In this document: one piece after another, positions 52,263-62,069 of the stretch | Position numbering within the stretch: position 1 is the stretch's first letter | Layout of the letters: every line of letters starts with the position of its first letter | From: Symploca sp. SIO2C1 | GTDB taxonomy: Bacteria; Cyanobacteriota; Cyanobacteriia; Cyanobacteriales; Coleofasciculaceae | Length of the DNA stretch: 64,000 nt | NCBI GenBank assembly: GCA_010692635.1 | Contig: JAAHGL010000026.1 | Location: 1 to 64,000, forward strand | Direction: 5' to 3' | Position numbers and translations under genes: made by a program | The notes under the pieces: model-generated | Seen by the model: only the letters and a program-made list of their open reading frames with translations | Told to the model about the DNA's origin: nothing | Databases searched by the model: none

Positions 52263-54335
52263 ATGGAACCGCTCTATCAATACGCCTGGCTGATTCCAGT
52301 CCTGCCATTGGCAGGAGCGATGGTGGTCGGTCTAGGGCTAATTTCACTAAACAAAGCAACTAACCGTCTGCGGCAGCTTGTAGGCGTGTTTATCGTCTCC
52401 TTTCTGGGGGCGTCGATGGTTCTCTCCTTTGCCTTGCTCTGGAGTCAAATTCAGGGACACGAGCCTTTTATTAGAACCTTTGAGTGGGCCGCTGCGGGAA
52501 ATTTTCACTTAATGATGGGCTACACCATAGATCACATAACAGCTCTGATGCTGGTGATTGTGACAACAGTAGCTTTTCTGGTGATGATCTACACCGATGG
52601 CTACATGGCTCATGATGTTGGTTATGTCCGCTTTTATGCCTATTTAAGCCTGTTTAGCTCCTCAATGTTGGGTCTGGTAATCAGTCCTAACCTACTGCAG
52701 GTTTATATTTTCTGGGAACTGGTTGGCATGTGTTCTTACTTGCTGATTGGGTTCTGGTATGACCGTAAGGCAGCAGCAGATGCTTGTCAAAAAGCTTTTG
52801 TTGTTAACCGTGTGGGTGACTTTGGTCTGCTGTTGGGTATGTTAGGACTTTTCTGGGCGACTGGTAGCTTCGAGTTTGAAGTTATGGGTGAGCGCTTGCA
52901 AGCTCTGGTAGAATCGGGTGCCCTCAGTGGTGTTCTAGCAGCACTGTTTGCCGTCTTGGTATTTTTAGGTCCGGTGGCTAAATCAGCTCAGTTTCCTCTA
53001 CATGTCTGGCTTCCTGATGCAATGGAAGGTCCGACACCTATTTCTGCTCTGATTCATGCAGCAACGATGGTGGCAGCTGGAGTGTTTCTGATTGCCAGGA
53101 TGTACCCGGTGTTTGAAGGTATTCCGGCAGCAATGAGTGTCATTGCCTGGACGGGAGCTGCTACCGCATTTATCGGAGCTACAATTGCTATTACCCAAAA
53201 TGACATTAAAAAAGGTCTAGCCTATTCCACCATGTCCCAGTTGGGGTATATGGTGATGGCAATGGGAGTTGGAGCCTATACAGCTGGTTTATTCCACCTC
53301 ATGACCCACGCTTATTTTAAAGCAATGCTGTTCCTCTGTTCTGGTTCAGTGATTCATGGCATGGAAGATGTTGTCGGTCATGATCCGGTTTTAGCTCAGG
53401 ATATGCGACTAATGGGGGGATTACGGAAGTTTATGCCGATAACTGCCCTCAGCTTTTTGATCGGAACCCTAGCAATTTGTGGCATTCCTCCTTTTGCTGG
53501 TTTCTGGTCAAAAGATGAAATCTTGGGCAGCACTTTTCAGGTCAATCCTCTACTGTGGATCATTGGCTGGCTCACTGCAGGTATAACTGCTTTTTATATG
53601 TTCCGGATGTACTTCTCCACTTTTGAAGGAGAGTTCCGGGGTAATCAGAAGGAAATCCAACATCAGCTTAAGATTGCTGCTGGGCAAATAGTACCGGCTT
53701 TCGGACCTGGTGCCATGGATGTTAAGGAATTGGCAGCAAAAGCTGCTCATGATGAACATGATCATGAGCATCACCACAGCGAGTTTCCTCATGAATCACC
53801 CCTAACCATGACTTTACCATTGCTAGTACTAGCAGTGCCATCAGCGCTGATTGGTTTAGTGGGGATGCCATTTAACAACTACTTTGAGGAGTTTATCCAC
53901 CCCTCTGGAGAGACAGTTGCTCAAATAATCGCCCACGAAGAAGCTTTTGAATGGTCAGAATTTTTGTTGATGGGTGGTACTTCTGTGGGGATTGCATTGA
54001 TCGGTATTACTCTCGCTTCCCTGATGTACCTCAGAGGTAAGATTGACCCAACTGCGATCGCGAAAAAAATCCAGCCTTGGTATAAGCTATCCCTCAATAA
54101 ATGTTACTTCGATGATATTTACGATCGCTTGTTCGTTCAGGGAAGCCGTCGCTTAGCGCGGCAAGTTATGGAAGTGGACTACCGAGTCGTCGATGGTGCA
54201 GTTAACCTAACTGGTTTTTTCACATTATTGAGCGGTGAAGGTCTGAAATACATAGAAAATGGTCGCGCTCAATTTTATGCTCTGATTATCTTTGGGGCAG
54301 TACTAGGTTTAGTAATTGTTTCTGGGGTTACCTAA
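52263..54335 (+). CDS. ndhF: NDH-1 subunit 5 (NdhF)
   Basis: 690 residues and about 15-16 TM helices; it is the proton-pumping antiporter-like subunit at the distal end of NDH-1. It has the proton-conducting family core HVWLPDAMEGPTPISALIHA, then ATMVAAGVFLIARMYPVFEG. Also present are LGYMVMAMGVGAYTAGLFHL, MTHAYFKAMLFLCSGSVIHG and IPPFAGFWSKDEIL. The C-terminal helix extension is present. A His-rich loop (HDEHDHEHHHSEFPHE, about residues 497-512) lies before the last helices, as in other cyanobacterial NdhF1. It is followed by ndhD on the same strand after 230 bp of repeats. Confidence 0.95.
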   Translation: MEPLYQYAWLIPVLPLAGAMVVGLGLISLNKATNRLRQLVGVFIVSFLGASMVLSFALLWSQIQGHEPFIRTFEWAAAGNFHLMMGYTIDHITALMLVIVTTVAFLVMIYTDGYMAHDVGYVRFYAYLSLFSSSMLGLVISPNLLQVYIFWELVGMCSYLLIGFWYDRKAAADACQKAFVVNRVGDFGLLLGMLGLFWATGSFEFEVMGERLQALVESGALSGVLAALFAVLVFLGPVAKSAQFPLHVWLPDAMEGPTPISALIHAATMVAAGVFLIARMYPVFEGIPAAMSVIAWTGAATAFIGATIAITQNDIKKGLAYSTMSQLGYMVMAMGVGAYTAGLFHLMTHAYFKAMLFLCSGSVIHGMEDVVGHDPVLAQDMRLMGGLRKFMPITALSFLIGTLAICGIPPFAGFWSKDEILGSTFQVNPLLWIIGWLTAGITAFYMFRMYFSTFEGEFRGNQKEIQHQLKIAAGQIVPAFGPGAMDVKELAAKAAHDEHDHEHHHSEFPHESPLTMTLPLLVLAVPSALIGLVGMPFNNYFEEFIHPSGETVAQIIAHEEAFEWSEFLLMGGTSVGIALIGITLASLMYLRGKIDPTAIAKKIQPWYKLSLNKCYFDDIYDRLFVQGSRRLARQVMEVDYRVVDGAVNLTGFFTLLSGEGLKYIENGRAQFYALIIFGAVLGLVIVSGVT

Positions 54336-54369
54336 TTAGGTGTTAGGTATTAGGTAAAGGAATCTGTAG

Positions 54370-54435
54370 GGGCGAAGCATTTGGGCGACAATTTAAGCCC
54401 ATATACCTACGCATACCAATCCAAATGCTTCGCCC
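54370..54435. repeat. 15-bp perfect inverted repeat element
   Basis: GGGCGAAGCATTTGG (54370-54384) is inverted exactly at 54421-54435 with a 36-bp interior. It lies in the ndhF-ndhD gap, where a second palindrome (ACTGGCAAGATGCCAGT, 54470-54486) also occurs. It probably belongs to a MITE-like family rather than being a regulatory site, although it could affect the ndhFD message. Confidence 0.7.
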
Positions 54436-54565
54436 GATCCCCTAAAGCTGAGTGTATTTCTTAGAAGCAACTGGCAAGATGCCAGTTCCACAATAGATAC
54501 CCTATTCCCTACTCCCTTATCAAACAACAAACAACCAACAACAAATAACCAATAACAAATAACCA

Positions 54566-56149
54566 ATGACAGATTTTCCCTGGCTAACGACGATTATTCT
54601 GTTTCCCATTGCAGCTTCCCTGCTGATACCCTTCCTGCCAGAGAAAAATGGTATTTGGGAGCGCTGGTACGCCCTAATTATCGGCTTAATTGACTTTGCC
54701 CTAATTATTTATGCCTGCGTTACGGAGTATGATTTTAGTAATCCAGGATTGCAACTGGTAGAGAAATATTCCTGGATACCCCAATTGGACTTAAATTGGT
54801 CTGTAGGGGTTGATGGCTTGGCAATGCCCTTGGTAATTTTAACGGGCTTTATGACAACGCTTGCCATTCTGGCAGCTTGGCCTGTTACTTTTAAACCTAA
54901 GCTATTTTACTTCCTGATGTTGGCAATGTACGGTGGTCAAATCGCCGTGTTTGCAGTTCAGGATATGCTGTTGTTCTTCCTCGTGTGGGAATTGGAGTTG
55001 GTTCCGGTTTACCTACTGCTATCGATTTGGGGAGGCAAAAAGCGTCTTTATGCGGCCACAAAGTTTATCCTGTATACAGCAGGAGGTTCGCTGTTTATTT
55101 TGCTGGCTGCCTTTTCGATGGCTTTCTATGGGGATACAGTCACCTTTGACATGCAATCCCTTGCCTTCAAGGACTACGCCCTGAACTTTCAACTATTGAT
55201 TTATGCAGGTTTTCTGATTGCCTACGGTGTCAAGCTGCCAATCATCCCACTGCATACCTGGTTACCTGATGCTCACGGGGAAGCAACTGCACCTGTCCAC
55301 ATGCTGCTGGCTGGGATTCTCCTGAAAATGGGTGGTTATGCCCTGATTCGGATGAATGCTGGTATGTTACCTGATGCCCATGCTTACTTTGCACCAGTTT
55401 TAGTAATTCTGGGGGTTGTCAATATCGTTTATGCAGCTCTAACTGCCTTTGCTCAGCGCAGCCTCAAGCGAAAAATTGCCTACTCTTCCATTTCTCACAT
55501 GGGATTTGTGTTGATTGGTATTGGTTGCTTTACCGAGCTAGGAATGAGTGGTGCTGTACTGCAAATGGTTTCTCACGGTTTAATTGGAGCCAGCTTGTTC
55601 TTCCTCGTAGGAGCAACTTATGACCGGACGCATACCCTGATGTTAGATGAAATGGGTGGCGTTGGTAAGAGGATGAAGAAGATTTTTGCCATGTGGACTG
55701 CTTGTTCAATGGCTTCTTTGGCTTTGCCAGGGATGAGCGGATTTGTGGCAGAAGTCATGGTGTTTGTGGGGTTTGCTACCAGTGACGCCTATAACTCAAC
55801 TTTCAAGGTAATTGTGGTGTTCCTGGCAGCAGTTGGAGTAATTCTCACTCCCATCTATCTCCTCTCCAATCTCCGGGAAATTTTCTATGGTGAGGAAAAC
55901 AAGGAACTAGTAGAGCACCAAGCTTTGATTGATGCGGAACCACGAGAGGTATTTATCGTAGCTTGTCTGTTGGTTCCAATTATCGGTATTGGCTTGTATC
56001 CCAAGGTGCTAACTCAAATTTATGACGCTACAACAGTTCAATTAACAGCGCGTTTACGGGAGTCAGTACCAACTTTGGTGCAGCCAGCCAATGTGGCACA
56101 GGAGAATAACTCAGCTGTGTCGATGGCACCGATGATTGGTAGGCATTAG
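54566..56149 (+). CDS. ndhD: NDH-1 subunit 4 (NdhD)
   Basis: 527 residues and about 14 TM helices; a proton-pumping subunit of NDH-1 homologous to complex I ND4/NuoM. Key motifs: [20 protein letters not shown] (with the conserved Glu), [60 protein letters not shown] and [20 protein letters not shown]. Together with NdhF it forms the antiporter module of respiratory/cyclic NDH-1. The NdhD1/NdhF1 pair suggests the constitutive complex. The start ATG 54566 lies in an AACAA/AATGAC-type repeat with no clear ribosome binding site. It ends at a strong terminator. Confidence 0.95.
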   Translation: MTDFPWLTTIILFPIAASLLIPFLPEKNGIWERWYALIIGLIDFALIIYACVTEYDFSNPGLQLVEKYSWIPQLDLNWSVGVDGLAMPLVILTGFMTTLAILAAWPVTFKPKLFYFLMLAMYGGQIAVFAVQDMLLFFLVWELELVPVYLLLSIWGGKKRLYAATKFILYTAGGSLFILLAAFSMAFYGDTVTFDMQSLAFKDYALNFQLLIYAGFLIAYGVKLPIIPLHTWLPDAHGEATAPVHMLLAGILLKMGGYALIRMNAGMLPDAHAYFAPVLVILGVVNIVYAALTAFAQRSLKRKIAYSSISHMGFVLIGIGCFTELGMSGAVLQMVSHGLIGASLFFLVGATYDRTHTLMLDEMGGVGKRMKKIFAMWTACSMASLALPGMSGFVAEVMVFVGFATSDAYNSTFKVIVVFLAAVGVILTPIYLLSNLREIFYGEENKELVEHQALIDAEPREVFIVACLLVPIIGIGLYPKVLTQIYDATTVQLTARLRESVPTLVQPANVAQENNSAVSMAPMIGRH

Positions 56150-56180
56150 TGCTGGAAATTGTTTATTTAATGTTTTTCAG

Positions 56181-56215
56181 ATGGGATGGGTTGGATAACC
56201 ATCCCATTTATTTTT
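56181..56215 (+). terminator. Rho-independent terminator after ndhD
   Basis: ATGGGATGG (56181-56189) pairs with CCATCCCAT (56199-56207) across a 9-nt loop, followed by TTATTTTT. It lies 31 bp after the ndhD stop. Confidence 0.8.
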
Positions 56216-56310
56216 GAAGGAACCACAGAGTCACAGAGTTCACAGAGTGTAGAACAAGACAATAAAGTTTCTTTACTAATTACTAATTACTCTCGAGAAA
56301 CATGCTCAAA

Positions 56311-56352
56311 GCTAATGGCTAATGGCTAATGGCTAATGGCAATAGCTAATGG
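56311..56352. repeat. Heptanucleotide tandem repeat (GCTAATG)
   Basis: About five units, with a CTGCCTC heptamer stretch further on (56370-56400). The gap 56216-56457 holds no gene. Confidence 0.8.
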
Positions 56353-56457
56353 AAGAGAATTGTTTCTCCTGCCTCGCAGCCTCCTGCCTCCTGCCTTCTA
56401 ACGCTCATTACTCAAAAAAGCTCTCCCACACCTTTTTTCCTTCACCCCTTCTATCCT

Positions 56458-57675
56458 CTACGGATCAACCCACCGCCCGTCAGCTTTGATTAAATTAATC
56501 AATTCCTCCACACCTTTGGTTTCTGGAACTTTTTTAATTTCCTCTCTTCCCCGATACAGAGAAATATAACCGGGCTGTTTACCAACATAACCATAGTCAG
56601 CATCTGCCATTTCACCAGGACCATTCACAATACAGCCCATTACTGCTATATCTAAACCAGTTAGGTGCTTGGTAGCTTCCCGGACTTGGTGCAATACTTC
56701 TTCTAAGCTAAATAAAGTACGACCGCAGGAAGGACAGGCAACATACTCTACCATCGTTTTCCGCAGTCCCAAAGCTTGCAGAATACTGTAGCAGACGGGT
56801 ATTTCTTTTTCTGGAGCTTCGGTGAGGGAAACGCGGATAGTATCCCCAATACCCTCAGCTAAAAGAGTACCAATACCAGCAGTAGACTTAATGCGCCCAT
56901 ATTCTCCATCCCCAGCTTCTGTAACACCTAAATGCAAGGGGTAATCCATACCCAAGGCATCCATCCGCTGTACCATGAGGCGATAGGCTGCTAGCATTAC
57001 TGGTACTCGCGAGGCTTTGAGGGAAATTACCAAGTTGTAGAAGTCCAATGACTCACAAATGCGAATAAATTCTAGGGCAGATTCCACCATTCCTTCGGGG
57101 GTGTCACCGTAGGTAAACAGCATCCGTTCAGCAAGGGAACCGTGGTTGACGCCGATGCGCATTGCTTTACCCTGCTCCCGGAGAGAAACTACCAACGGTT
57201 CCAAAGTTTCACGAATTTTGTTGCCAATGTCCTCAAATTCCCCTTGGGTGTATTCCGTGCGCTCAAGTTTTGGCTTCTCAAAAACATACAACCCTGGATT
57301 AATCCTTACCTTATCAACATGTTTGGCAACTTCCAGAGCAATTTTCATGCCATTGTGATGGACATCAGCTACTAGTGGTACTACTTGGTAAGTCTGGGCT
57401 AATTTCTCCTTGATTTGAGCTAAAGCTTTAGCATGACCGATACTAGGAACAGTAACGCGAACAATCTCGCAGCCCGCTTCATGAAGACGGCGAATAGCAG
57501 CAACCGAACCATCTATATCTAGGGTGTCTTCATTAATCATCGATTGCACCACTACCGGGTTGTTACCACCAATAGTTGCACTACCGACTTTTACAGGACG
57601 AGTCTTGCGCCGATGAATAGTAGTATCGATGGGCGCTGGTTTGGGGGCAGTTGGAGGCGTGATCAGTGTTTGCAT
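56458..57675 (-). CDS. ispG: 4-hydroxy-3-methylbut-2-en-1-yl diphosphate synthase (IspG/GcpE)
   Basis: 405 residues. It converts MEcPP to HMBPP, the penultimate step of the MEP isoprenoid pathway, using a [4Fe-4S] cluster. TIM-barrel region: [71 protein letters not shown]. Cluster ligands: [13 protein letters not shown] and [20 protein letters not shown]. It has the ~400-residue bacterial/cyanobacterial length. Starts at ATG 57675. The cyanobacterial enzyme takes electrons from ferredoxin. Convergent with ndhD. Confidence 0.95.
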   Translation of the reverse strand: MQTLITPPTAPKPAPIDTTIHRRKTRPVKVGSATIGGNNPVVVQSMINEDTLDIDGSVAAIRRLHEAGCEIVRVTVPSIGHAKALAQIKEKLAQTYQVVPLVADVHHNGMKIALEVAKHVDKVRINPGLYVFEKPKLERTEYTQGEFEDIGNKIRETLEPLVVSLREQGKAMRIGVNHGSLAERMLFTYGDTPEGMVESALEFIRICESLDFYNLVISLKASRVPVMLAAYRLMVQRMDALGMDYPLHLGVTEAGDGEYGRIKSTAGIGTLLAEGIGDTIRVSLTEAPEKEIPVCYSILQALGLRKTMVEYVACPSCGRTLFSLEEVLHQVREATKHLTGLDIAVMGCIVNGPGEMADADYGYVGKQPGYISLYRGREEIKKVPETKGVEELINLIKADGRWVDP

Positions 57676-57848
57676 AAACTGTTTGCTGACTTCTGTAGCG
57701 AGAATATCAGGTATTTAGTGCTATTTATTAGATTGTTACAAATATGAGAGTTGGATGGTAGTAGGGGAAGTTTTTTCAGGCATTGGCTTTTTCATCACCG
57801 TGCTAGCGTATTGAATATTTGCTCAGTCAAGGAATAATAGTAGTTTCG

Positions 57849-58616
57849 TTAGCCACAAATACCTGCAACCGATGCTTCAGATACAATGGGTTGATATTCT
57901 TCTCCAGAGAATGGACGAAATTCCGGAGACCACTTAGCAGTCATATTGCACAGTAAGCGAAATTGGAGTGGTGTCGGTGCAAAGTTAACTTGCTCAACGT
58001 GTACATGGACTAAGTCTGGCTGCTCTCGCAGGATTTCCAGGGCATCTGCCACCAAATACCTTGGACAATAACCTAAAATGTGGTGATCTTTGGTACATAG
58101 CAATAACGCCTGAGAGTCGTATGGATTTTGAAATTCATTTGCCAAATACAATTGTTCATTGGACTGCAATTCACTAATTCGAGCGATTGAGCCTTGTGGA
58201 ATGTGTCGCAAGCCATGACAAAAGAAATGGATGTGGTAAAGTCCATTTTCATCTGGTTCAGGGCAAGGAAAAATCTCAAAACTGTCCGTTGCTTTCCGTC
58301 CACCACTACGAGACAAAATTGCAATTGGATCATCCTGGTGGCGAGGAATATTCATCCATTCAATATAGTCTCTATAGTCTGGGCGAGAAGGACGCATCAG
58401 GCGGTTAGCAAAGAGGGGAAATAACTCACTTGCTCTATATTCTCTTGTTAGTTCTGGGAATGAATGTAAAGGCTGAAATTTAGACTCACGCTGGGCTTTT
58501 TGAGCGCCATAAGTGTAAACAAACTTGTACTGCTGTCCATTAAATGTCAGCCTACCAATCGGAAACCAAGAACGGCTATTGGGATCTTGCCAAGCTAAAA
58601 AAAGTTTATGTGTCAT
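57849..58616 (-). CDS. HIRAN-type protein with HipA N-terminal-like domain
   Basis: 255 residues. The N-terminal half resembles the HipA N-domain (KLFLAWQDPNSRSWFPIGRL, TFNGQQYKFVYTYG). The C-terminal half has the HIRAN pattern: HFFCHGLRHIPQGSIARISE, QLYLANEFQNPYDSQALLLC and HHILGYCPRYLVADALEILR. HIRAN domains bind DNA ends or lesions in larger proteins, and stand-alone forms accompany nuclease or kinase genes. ATG 58616 overlaps the end of the HipA-like fragment by 4 bp. Together they look like a remodelled toxin-antitoxin-type pair. Confidence 0.7.
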   Translation of the reverse strand: MTHKLFLAWQDPNSRSWFPIGRLTFNGQQYKFVYTYGAQKAQRESKFQPLHSFPELTREYRASELFPLFANRLMRPSRPDYRDYIEWMNIPRHQDDPIAILSRSGGRKATDSFEIFPCPEPDENGLYHIHFFCHGLRHIPQGSIARISELQSNEQLYLANEFQNPYDSQALLLCTKDHHILGYCPRYLVADALEILREQPDLVHVHVEQVNFAPTPLQFRLLCNMTAKWSPEFRPFSGEEYQPIVSEASVAGICG

Positions 58617-58951
58617 GATTTATTACAGTTCCAGCAGCTTTTAAGGATCTCATTACCGGGAATCAGACTCCCATCTTCAGGCAGAAAAGAGGGTGATATT
58701 ATCCCCCATGAACCATCAAAAGTAGCTAACTCATAATCTGCGTGCGGTAAACCCAATAATTTACATAACTCGGCCGCTATTTTCTCTGACCAATCTTCAC
58801 CAGTTCCTAAGCGAGCTTTCTTGTAAAGGCAAAGTCCTCGCTCCTGATCATTAAACCAGAACTTCTCTTTTGTTCCCATCACCTCCGATTCTTCTGGAGC
58901 ATCTTGGGAAACCTCAACAATAGGGAATGCTTCTGGCACAAAGGTAAGCAA
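58613..58951 (-). pseudogene. Truncated HipA-like kinase gene
   Basis: A 112-residue frame (TTG start at 58951 or GTG at 58939). It contains FPIVEVSQDAPEESEVMGTK, FWFNDQERGLCLYKKARLGT and IAAELCKLLGLPHADYELAT, then SPSFLPEDGSLIPGNEIL. This is the N-lobe of a HipA-family Ser/Thr kinase. Full-length members are about 290 residues. The catalytic loop and metal-binding Asp are missing because the frame ends after NEIL-KSCWNCNKS. It overlaps the HIRAN gene (ATGA). It is either a decayed kinase or one that has become an accessory. Confidence 0.55.
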
Positions 58952-59068
58952 ATAATCCTGATATATGAATTAAATTATCGAGTTTAGTGCAGAACCAGTT
59001 TCAGTAACTGATCGGTGTTGCGATCGCAACCCAGATAAAGACATCACACACAGCCTCACAAACGAATA

Positions 59069-59329
59069 CTAAATCTTACCTTGAAACCTTTGGTACCAGA
59101 TGATGTTAGCTAACACAGTAACAGCTAGGGTAATACCTCCTCCAACGAAACCTAGCATCGGATTGTAACCACTACGACTGAGGTTTTCCATCCATAGATG
59201 GGTAAGCTCAGTAGACACTAATTGATCTGCAACAAGCGGAAAGAGATACATCAGAGCTGCACCAACGATGAGCCAGCCTACCATAGAGGCGAGAAGAAAG
59301 ATGGTTTTGGCTGTAGATTGGCTACCCAT
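59069..59329 (-). CDS. Small two-span membrane protein
   Basis: 86 residues from ATG 59329 (four codons further up is a GTG within a HIP1 site). Two hydrophobic helices: TIFLLASMVGWLIVGAALMY, then FVGGGITLAVTVLANIIWYQ. The loop contains YNPMLGFVGGG. No family recognised. It lies 67 bp downstream of dndC on the same strand; co-transcription is possible, but no known Dnd component looks like this. Confidence 0.5.
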   Translation of the reverse strand: MGSQSTAKTIFLLASMVGWLIVGAALMYLFPLVADQLVSTELTHLWMENLSRSGYNPMLGFVGGGITLAVTVLANIIWYQRFQGKI

Positions 59330-59396
59330 ATGCGATCGCACTAAATAACTAACGTTGAGATTAGTATAAAGGATGCATTACATCAGTGTAGGTACC

Positions 59397-61085
59397 TTAC
59401 CTCTGCTTACCCTTAGCTGGGTATTTCATGCTTGCCCAAGTCTGTTGTTCAGTAGTGTTAACATCAGTTTCAGAAGCTTTTGATGAAGACTCTTCTGTCT
59501 CTACAGCTGTTGTTGATGCCAGCACTTGCTCCTCTGATACTGCCGAGCTGACGCTAGTAGCAGCAGCTTTCAAGGTTAGCTGAATAGTTTGAATATCACC
59601 TTGACTTGCTGCATTTTTCAAATCCCGTTTCAAGTGAGCATTGTCAATGGCTTCCTGTTTAGAGCGAGAACTGGTATTGAAACATTTTTCTAAAGCTTCG
59701 TTAATCCCGATGCGGCGAGACATTGTCCTATACTGGCGTTCTGTGTCTAGCAACTTCGCCATTAGTTCTAGATGCATGGCATCATCACCACAAATTTCTT
59801 CTAAAACCTGCCATTCATCACTGCCTAAAAGACGATTATCTGCTCCCGGACGGGGATCGTTGAAAGTTTTGCCAGTGACTTTTTTATAGATACGGGGTAA
59901 GCTATCATCAAATTCGTGTTTTTCTTCTAACCAGATACGACGAATTGCACTGAGTTCTTCTTCGGTAATTAGGGTAATATTCCGCATCTCTTCTGGACCA
60001 TCGCTACGAATTTTGGTTTGAGCTTCTAAAACTCGTCGCAGCCAATGTTCTCGCCATTTTTTAGTATAAGGGCCAGGAATTGGTTCTACTGAAGTTTCAC
60101 CTTTGATATTGCGCTCAAACAATTCTACTTTGCCGTAGATGCGACGAAAGTCTCTGCGATGGCGATCATCACGGAGATCTAGCTCATTGCGGATATCTAG
60201 TAGAGGCTGCATCCATTCTTTTTCTTCATCATTTTGGATCATCGCCTCCATCGATCTATCTTTATTTACCATCGTACAAACCCAACAGCCAAAGCGGGAA
60301 TCACCGCAGCTAGGGGTAGAAGTATCAATTACCAGAGGACATTCATTGTCTGCTGTTGCACCTCGGTACATAGTAAATAAATCTTTATTACTGTTTCCCC
60401 AAGGATTTTGCCACTGATTTAAATAAATCCAAACTTCATCATTACGCCAGTCCTCTATAGGAGTGTAAACTAGGGAGTTAATTAAACTCGCTCTTGGACT
60501 GAGGCGATCACGCACTCGCCCTTTTTCATGCTTTTCCATGACAATCGCACGTTTATTACTTTCAGCTTTACGCATACCCAAAACAAGAATTACTTCCCCA
60601 CTAGCTCTAACCATTTCACGGATAAAGCGGTTAGCAGGACTAATTTTCAGGCGTGCTGTACACCAACGAAACCGCATACGCGGTGCTGGGTAGCCTTTAC
60701 CAATTAAACATACCCAAAAGCTTTCTTTAACTTCAGGATGAAGCAGATGCGGTTCTATTGGCATTTCCTGCTCTTGTGCCGCAGTCTTCATCTGCTTTAA
60801 AGAGTTGCTGACCCAAGCAGATACAATCGGATTCTCTACTAGAGTATCTGTTGTAATAACATGAATAGTTTTAGTACGCTTTTCTTGTGGTAGCGTTGCG
60901 ATCGCATTCCAGACTAGCTGCAAGACTGTGGTACTGTCTTTACCTCCTGAATATCCAATTACCCAAGGTATTGCGTCTGAACAGTATAGTTCTTGAATTT
61001 CTGTAGTTAAAGATTGAATATCCTCAACTAGTTCTGCAACTGTACGCTTTTTTATTTCTTTTTCTGTCTGTTGTTTTGTAGTCAC
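59397..61085 (-). CDS. dndC: DNA phosphorothioation sulfurtransferase DndC
   Basis: 562 residues. The ATP-pyrophosphatase motif SGGKDST lies at residues 46-52. The four cysteines of the iron-sulfur site are at C249, C260, C267 and C270 (NECPLVIDTSTPSCGDSRFG, then CWVC). RFRWCTARLKI and DWRNDEVWIYLNQWQNPWGN are characteristic of DndC, which activates DNA for sulfur insertion. The C-terminal ~150 residues are a helical extension with a Ser/Thr-rich end. Starts at GTG 61085 after AGAGAAG. It lies 13 bp from the HNH gene, as part of one operon with dndB. There are no dndD or dndE genes downstream in the window. Confidence 0.9.
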   Translation of the reverse strand: MTTKQQTEKEIKKRTVAELVEDIQSLTTEIQELYCSDAIPWVIGYSGGKDSTTVLQLVWNAIATLPQEKRTKTIHVITTDTLVENPIVSAWVSNSLKQMKTAAQEQEMPIEPHLLHPEVKESFWVCLIGKGYPAPRMRFRWCTARLKISPANRFIREMVRASGEVILVLGMRKAESNKRAIVMEKHEKGRVRDRLSPRASLINSLVYTPIEDWRNDEVWIYLNQWQNPWGNSNKDLFTMYRGATADNECPLVIDTSTPSCGDSRFGCWVCTMVNKDRSMEAMIQNDEEKEWMQPLLDIRNELDLRDDRHRRDFRRIYGKVELFERNIKGETSVEPIPGPYTKKWREHWLRRVLEAQTKIRSDGPEEMRNITLITEEELSAIRRIWLEEKHEFDDSLPRIYKKVTGKTFNDPRPGADNRLLGSDEWQVLEEICGDDAMHLELMAKLLDTERQYRTMSRRIGINEALEKCFNTSSRSKQEAIDNAHLKRDLKNAASQGDIQTIQLTLKAAATSVSSAVSEEQVLASTTAVETEESSSKASETDVNTTEQQTWASMKYPAKGKQR

Positions 61086-61097
61086 TTTATCTTCTCT

Positions 61098-62048
61098 TTA
61101 GTAACGCATTTGTTCAGCAACTTCCCTGCTTACTAGACGACTTGATCCTAGAGGGTCGTGTTCGGCACATACGACACGCAAATTTGTAGGATTCATAGCG
61201 CCTTCAGGATGTTTGGAAACTACTGTAAATTGAGCATTGTCTACATTCTTGTCACAGCCTCTTTCGTGTTCGCAGCGTCTACGTACAGATAGAAGTCGAA
61301 CAATCCAAAATGGATGAGGTACACTGTGCTTTCCAAGTTTTGGATGCTCTACTATACGTGGTCTAACTCCCACATCATATAAAGATATACGATCACTCTT
61401 GTGAGAGTTGCACCATCCACAGGATAGACGAAGGTTATCTTCTTCCTCCTTGCCACCTTTTGAAAAGGGTATAGCATGGTCAACTTCCACGGAAATATCA
61501 CGTTGGGTCAAACCATGCAAGGTCATGTAGTCAATAAATTGAGGTAGAGGTGCTTCAGTATAGTTACTGTATCCTAAAAACTTGTTTTGAGCCCACTTGG
61601 TAAACTTATATCCACAAATCCAACAACGAGGTTCAGGTCCGTAAATATCCCACAAAAGTTTTTTATCATCTAAATTAATATAAATACGCTTTCTGAGCCT
61701 TCTACGCTGAACTTCTTTGTCTATTAACCTAGCAATAAATTTTGTAAGTTTCTGGCGTTCATAATCAGAAACTCCAGCAAAAATAAAAGGTATCCTTTTT
61801 TGAACAGCTTCGACTATATGAGCGTATCCTTGAGCAGAATTAATAAATACATCTGGGTCACATATGGACTCAATAAACCATTGTGTCCATAGTATATATA
61901 TGTCAGCTCTCAGTAAAGATCCTCGACCACCCATAATAAAATCTGGAATTCTCTGGTTAGCGATATTGCTTATAACCTGTAAATCCCAGCAAGATTCCAG
62001 TTTATTTGCTGTAGTGTTAAGAAAAGTGCTAATTTCTTCAAATTCCAT
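61098..62048 (-). CDS. HNH endonuclease embedded in the dnd operon
   Basis: About 316 residues from ATG 62048 (TTG at 62060 gives four more). An N-terminal helical domain of about 130 residues is followed by CWICGYKF, then ISVEVDHAIPFSKGGKEEED, then NLRLSCGWCNSHKSD. That is a Zn-supported HNH motif with Asp-His, Asn and His residues. A second Cys cluster follows (CEHERGC, then VVCAEHDP). It overlaps no neighbour but sits 21 bp from dndB and 12 bp from dndC, so it is co-transcribed. A nuclease tied to phosphorothioation genes suggests restriction of unmodified or modified DNA; the direction is unproven. Confidence 0.75.
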   Translation of the reverse strand: MEFEEISTFLNTTANKLESCWDLQVISNIANQRIPDFIMGGRGSLLRADIYILWTQWFIESICDPDVFINSAQGYAHIVEAVQKRIPFIFAGVSDYERQKLTKFIARLIDKEVQRRRLRKRIYINLDDKKLLWDIYGPEPRCWICGYKFTKWAQNKFLGYSNYTEAPLPQFIDYMTLHGLTQRDISVEVDHAIPFSKGGKEEEDNLRLSCGWCNSHKSDRISLYDVGVRPRIVEHPKLGKHSVPHPFWIVRLLSVRRRCEHERGCDKNVDNAQFTVVSKHPEGAMNPTNLRVVCAEHDPLGSSRLVSREVAEQMRY

Positions 62049-62069
62049 GGATGTATTCAATAAATTTTC

